Shown here: one piece after another, positions 5,496-6,177 of the stretch | Layout: each line of letters begins with the position of its first letter | How positions within the stretch are numbered: position 1 is the stretch's first letter | NCBI GenBank assembly: GCA_030618975.1 | Contig: JAUXCH010000321.1 | Location: forward strand, 1 to 6,177 | DNA from: Planctomycetia bacterium | GTDB lineage: Bacteria; Planctomycetota; PLA2; JAEUHO01 | DNA length: 6,177 nt | Direction of reading: 5' to 3' | Position numbers and translations under genes: made by a program | Notes under the pieces: generated by a model | Database searches by the model: none | Told to the model about the DNA's origin: nothing | Seen by the model: only the letters and a program-made list of their open reading frames with translations

Positions 5496-5520
5496 GCGCG
5501 CGATGCGAAGCCACGCGCGC
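5496..5520. repeat. GC-rich inverted repeat in the divergent region
   Basis: GCGCGCG (5496-5502) and CGCGCGC (5514-5520) can form a 7-bp stem with an 11-nt loop. Alternating GC arms are partly self-complementary, so in a genome this GC-rich the structure may be accidental. No T-run follows on either strand. The rest of 5413-5655 shows no gene I can support. Confidence 0.35.
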
Positions 5521-5592
5521 CCACGACGGAGAAATCCGACACCCCCGTGACGGTTTCCCCGACAGGGCCGATCTCGTGCTTCGTTCCGCGTC

Positions 5593-5598
5593 TACGAT
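5593..5598 (+). promoter_or_regulatory. Possible -10 box (TACGAT) for the sigma factor gene
   Basis: TACGAT matches TATAAT at four of six positions and is followed by GCCCGGTGA, similar to the sequence after the TAGGAT box of the small membrane gene. It would give a leader of about 50 nt before the ATG at 5656. No good -35 box is visible. Confidence 0.3.
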
Positions 5599-5600
5599 GC

Positions 5601-5620
5601 CCGGTGAACCGGATCTCCGG
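5601..5620 (+). repeat. Three CCGG tetramers at exact 8-bp spacing
   Basis: CCGG occurs at 5601, 5609 and 5617, forming two overlapping small dyads (CCGGTGAACCGG and CCGGATCTCCGG). The cluster lies just after the putative -10 box of the sigma gene, so it would fall at the transcription start or in the early leader. Confidence 0.45.
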
Positions 5621-5655
5621 CCCGCGGCACTCCTGGGGTGAACGGAGACCCCGAC

Positions 5656-6177
5656 ATGAGCGCGACCCTGCCCCCCTCGATCGAAGACCTCCTCGCCCAC
5701 GCCTCGTTCGTGCGCGCGGTCGCCCGGGCCGCCGTCCGCGGCGACCACGACGTCGACGACGTCGTGCAGGCCACGTGGCTCGCCTCGCTCGAGCGCGGGC
5801 CGCGCCACGGCGACTCGCCGCGGGGTTGGCTCGCCACGGTGGCCCGCAACGCAGCACGCGGCCTCAAGCGCGGCGAAGGCCGGCGCCGGACGCGCGAGGC
5901 GCGCGTCGCCCGTCCCGAGGGCCTCCCCTCCACGTCCGAGATCGTGGCGAAGGAGGAGGTGCGCCGAAAGCTGCTCGAGGCGGTGCTCGGCCTCGACGAG
6001 CCGTACCGCTCCGCCCTGCTGCTCCGCTACTACGAGGACCTCCCGCCCCGCGAGGTCGCCGCGCGCCTCGACGTTCCGGTGGAGACGGCGCGAACCCGCG
6101 TCAAGCGCGGCTTGAAGCTCCTGCGCGAACGGCTCGACGACGGGTGGGACGGCGACCGCCGCGCGTGGGCCGTCGCC
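5656..6177 (+). CDS. ECF-like sigma-70 family RNA polymerase sigma factor (3' end beyond the window)
   Basis: 174 codons are visible with no stop before the edge. Sigma region 2 covers about residues 12-77: DVDDVVQATWLASL (32-45) matches the core-polymerase-binding helix, and PRGWLATVARNAARGLKR (55-72) the -10 recognition helix. A linker of about 35 residues follows. Region 4 is at about 106-160: LDEPYRSALLLRYYEDLPPR (113-132), then the helix-turn-helix REVAARLDVPVETARTRVKR (132-151), which contacts the -35 element. Regions 1 and 3 are absent, as in extracytoplasmic-function sigma factors. GGAG at 5644-5647, 8 nt before the ATG, supports the start. Only 2 of the first 60 codons end in A or T. 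A standalone ECF factor would end near residue 165; this frame continues at least 14 residues (DGWDGDRRAWAVA) to the edge, so there may be a C-terminal extension, as in some planctomycete sigma factors. No anti-sigma gene is visible. It diverges from the binding-protein gene across 243 bp. Confidence 0.88.
   Translation, partial: MSATLPPSIEDLLAHASFVRAVARAAVRGDHDVDDVVQATWLASLERGPRHGDSPRGWLATVARNAARGLKRGEGRRRTREARVARPEGLPSTSEIVAKEEVRRKLLEAVLGLDEPYRSALLLRYYEDLPPREVAARLDVPVETARTRVKRGLKLLRERLDDGWDGDRRAWAVA

Noticed and set aside
5558..5598. ECF-type promoter with GTCTA near 5590
   Set aside because: No GAAC-like -35 element lies at the expected distance upstream, so autoregulation by the sigma factor is not supported by sequence.
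5417..5857. Minus-strand frames across the divergent region and the start of the sigma gene
   Set aside because: They are arginine-rich, motif-free translations that overlap a clear sigma factor on the other strand.
1..6177. A transport operon linking the ABC protein and the solute-binding protein
   Set aside because: The ABC protein is EttA, which has no transport role. The two genes are convergent and no permease is present.

Overview
The window looks like chromosomal DNA from a very GC-rich bacterium. The GC-rich third codon positions, the style of the sigma factor and the mixture of genes suggest a planctomycete-like organism, but this is an inference and no rRNA or other phylogenetic marker is present. 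The window holds six genes, the last one cut by the right edge. I see no tRNA, rRNA, CRISPR array, transposase or phage gene.

Left block (1-2262): two medium-chain, zinc-type alcohol/polyol dehydrogenases lie head to tail 19 bp apart, probably in one operon. The first keeps the catalytic zinc residues but has lost three of the four structural-zinc cysteines. The second keeps all four structural cysteines but has lost the catalytic cysteine. The second also carries an apparent one-base frameshift in a run of seven G near its 3' end. With one G removed it ends in a normal family C-terminus at 2262. As written it runs on to 2453, into the next gene.

Middle block (2263-4358): a short junction with two small tandem repeats and hairpins is followed by a small two-helix membrane protein on the minus strand (2393-2590). 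Divergent from it is a clear EttA, the ABC-F translation factor (2688-4358).

Right block (4375-6177): a sulfate/molybdate-type solute-binding protein on the minus strand (4375-5412) converges on ettA. It has no permease or transport ATPase beside it, and its codon use differs clearly from its neighbours. A 243-bp divergent region with an inverted repeat and possible promoters separates it from an ECF-like sigma factor on the plus strand that is still open at the right edge.

Functionally the window joins a small oxidoreductase operon, a translation regulator, an orphan anion-binding-type protein and a transcription regulator. Only the two dehydrogenases look like metabolic partners. I found no convincing new multi-gene system. 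The most unusual items are the complementary zinc-site losses in the dehydrogenase pair and the cysteine-bearing, altered ligand loops of the orphan binding protein.
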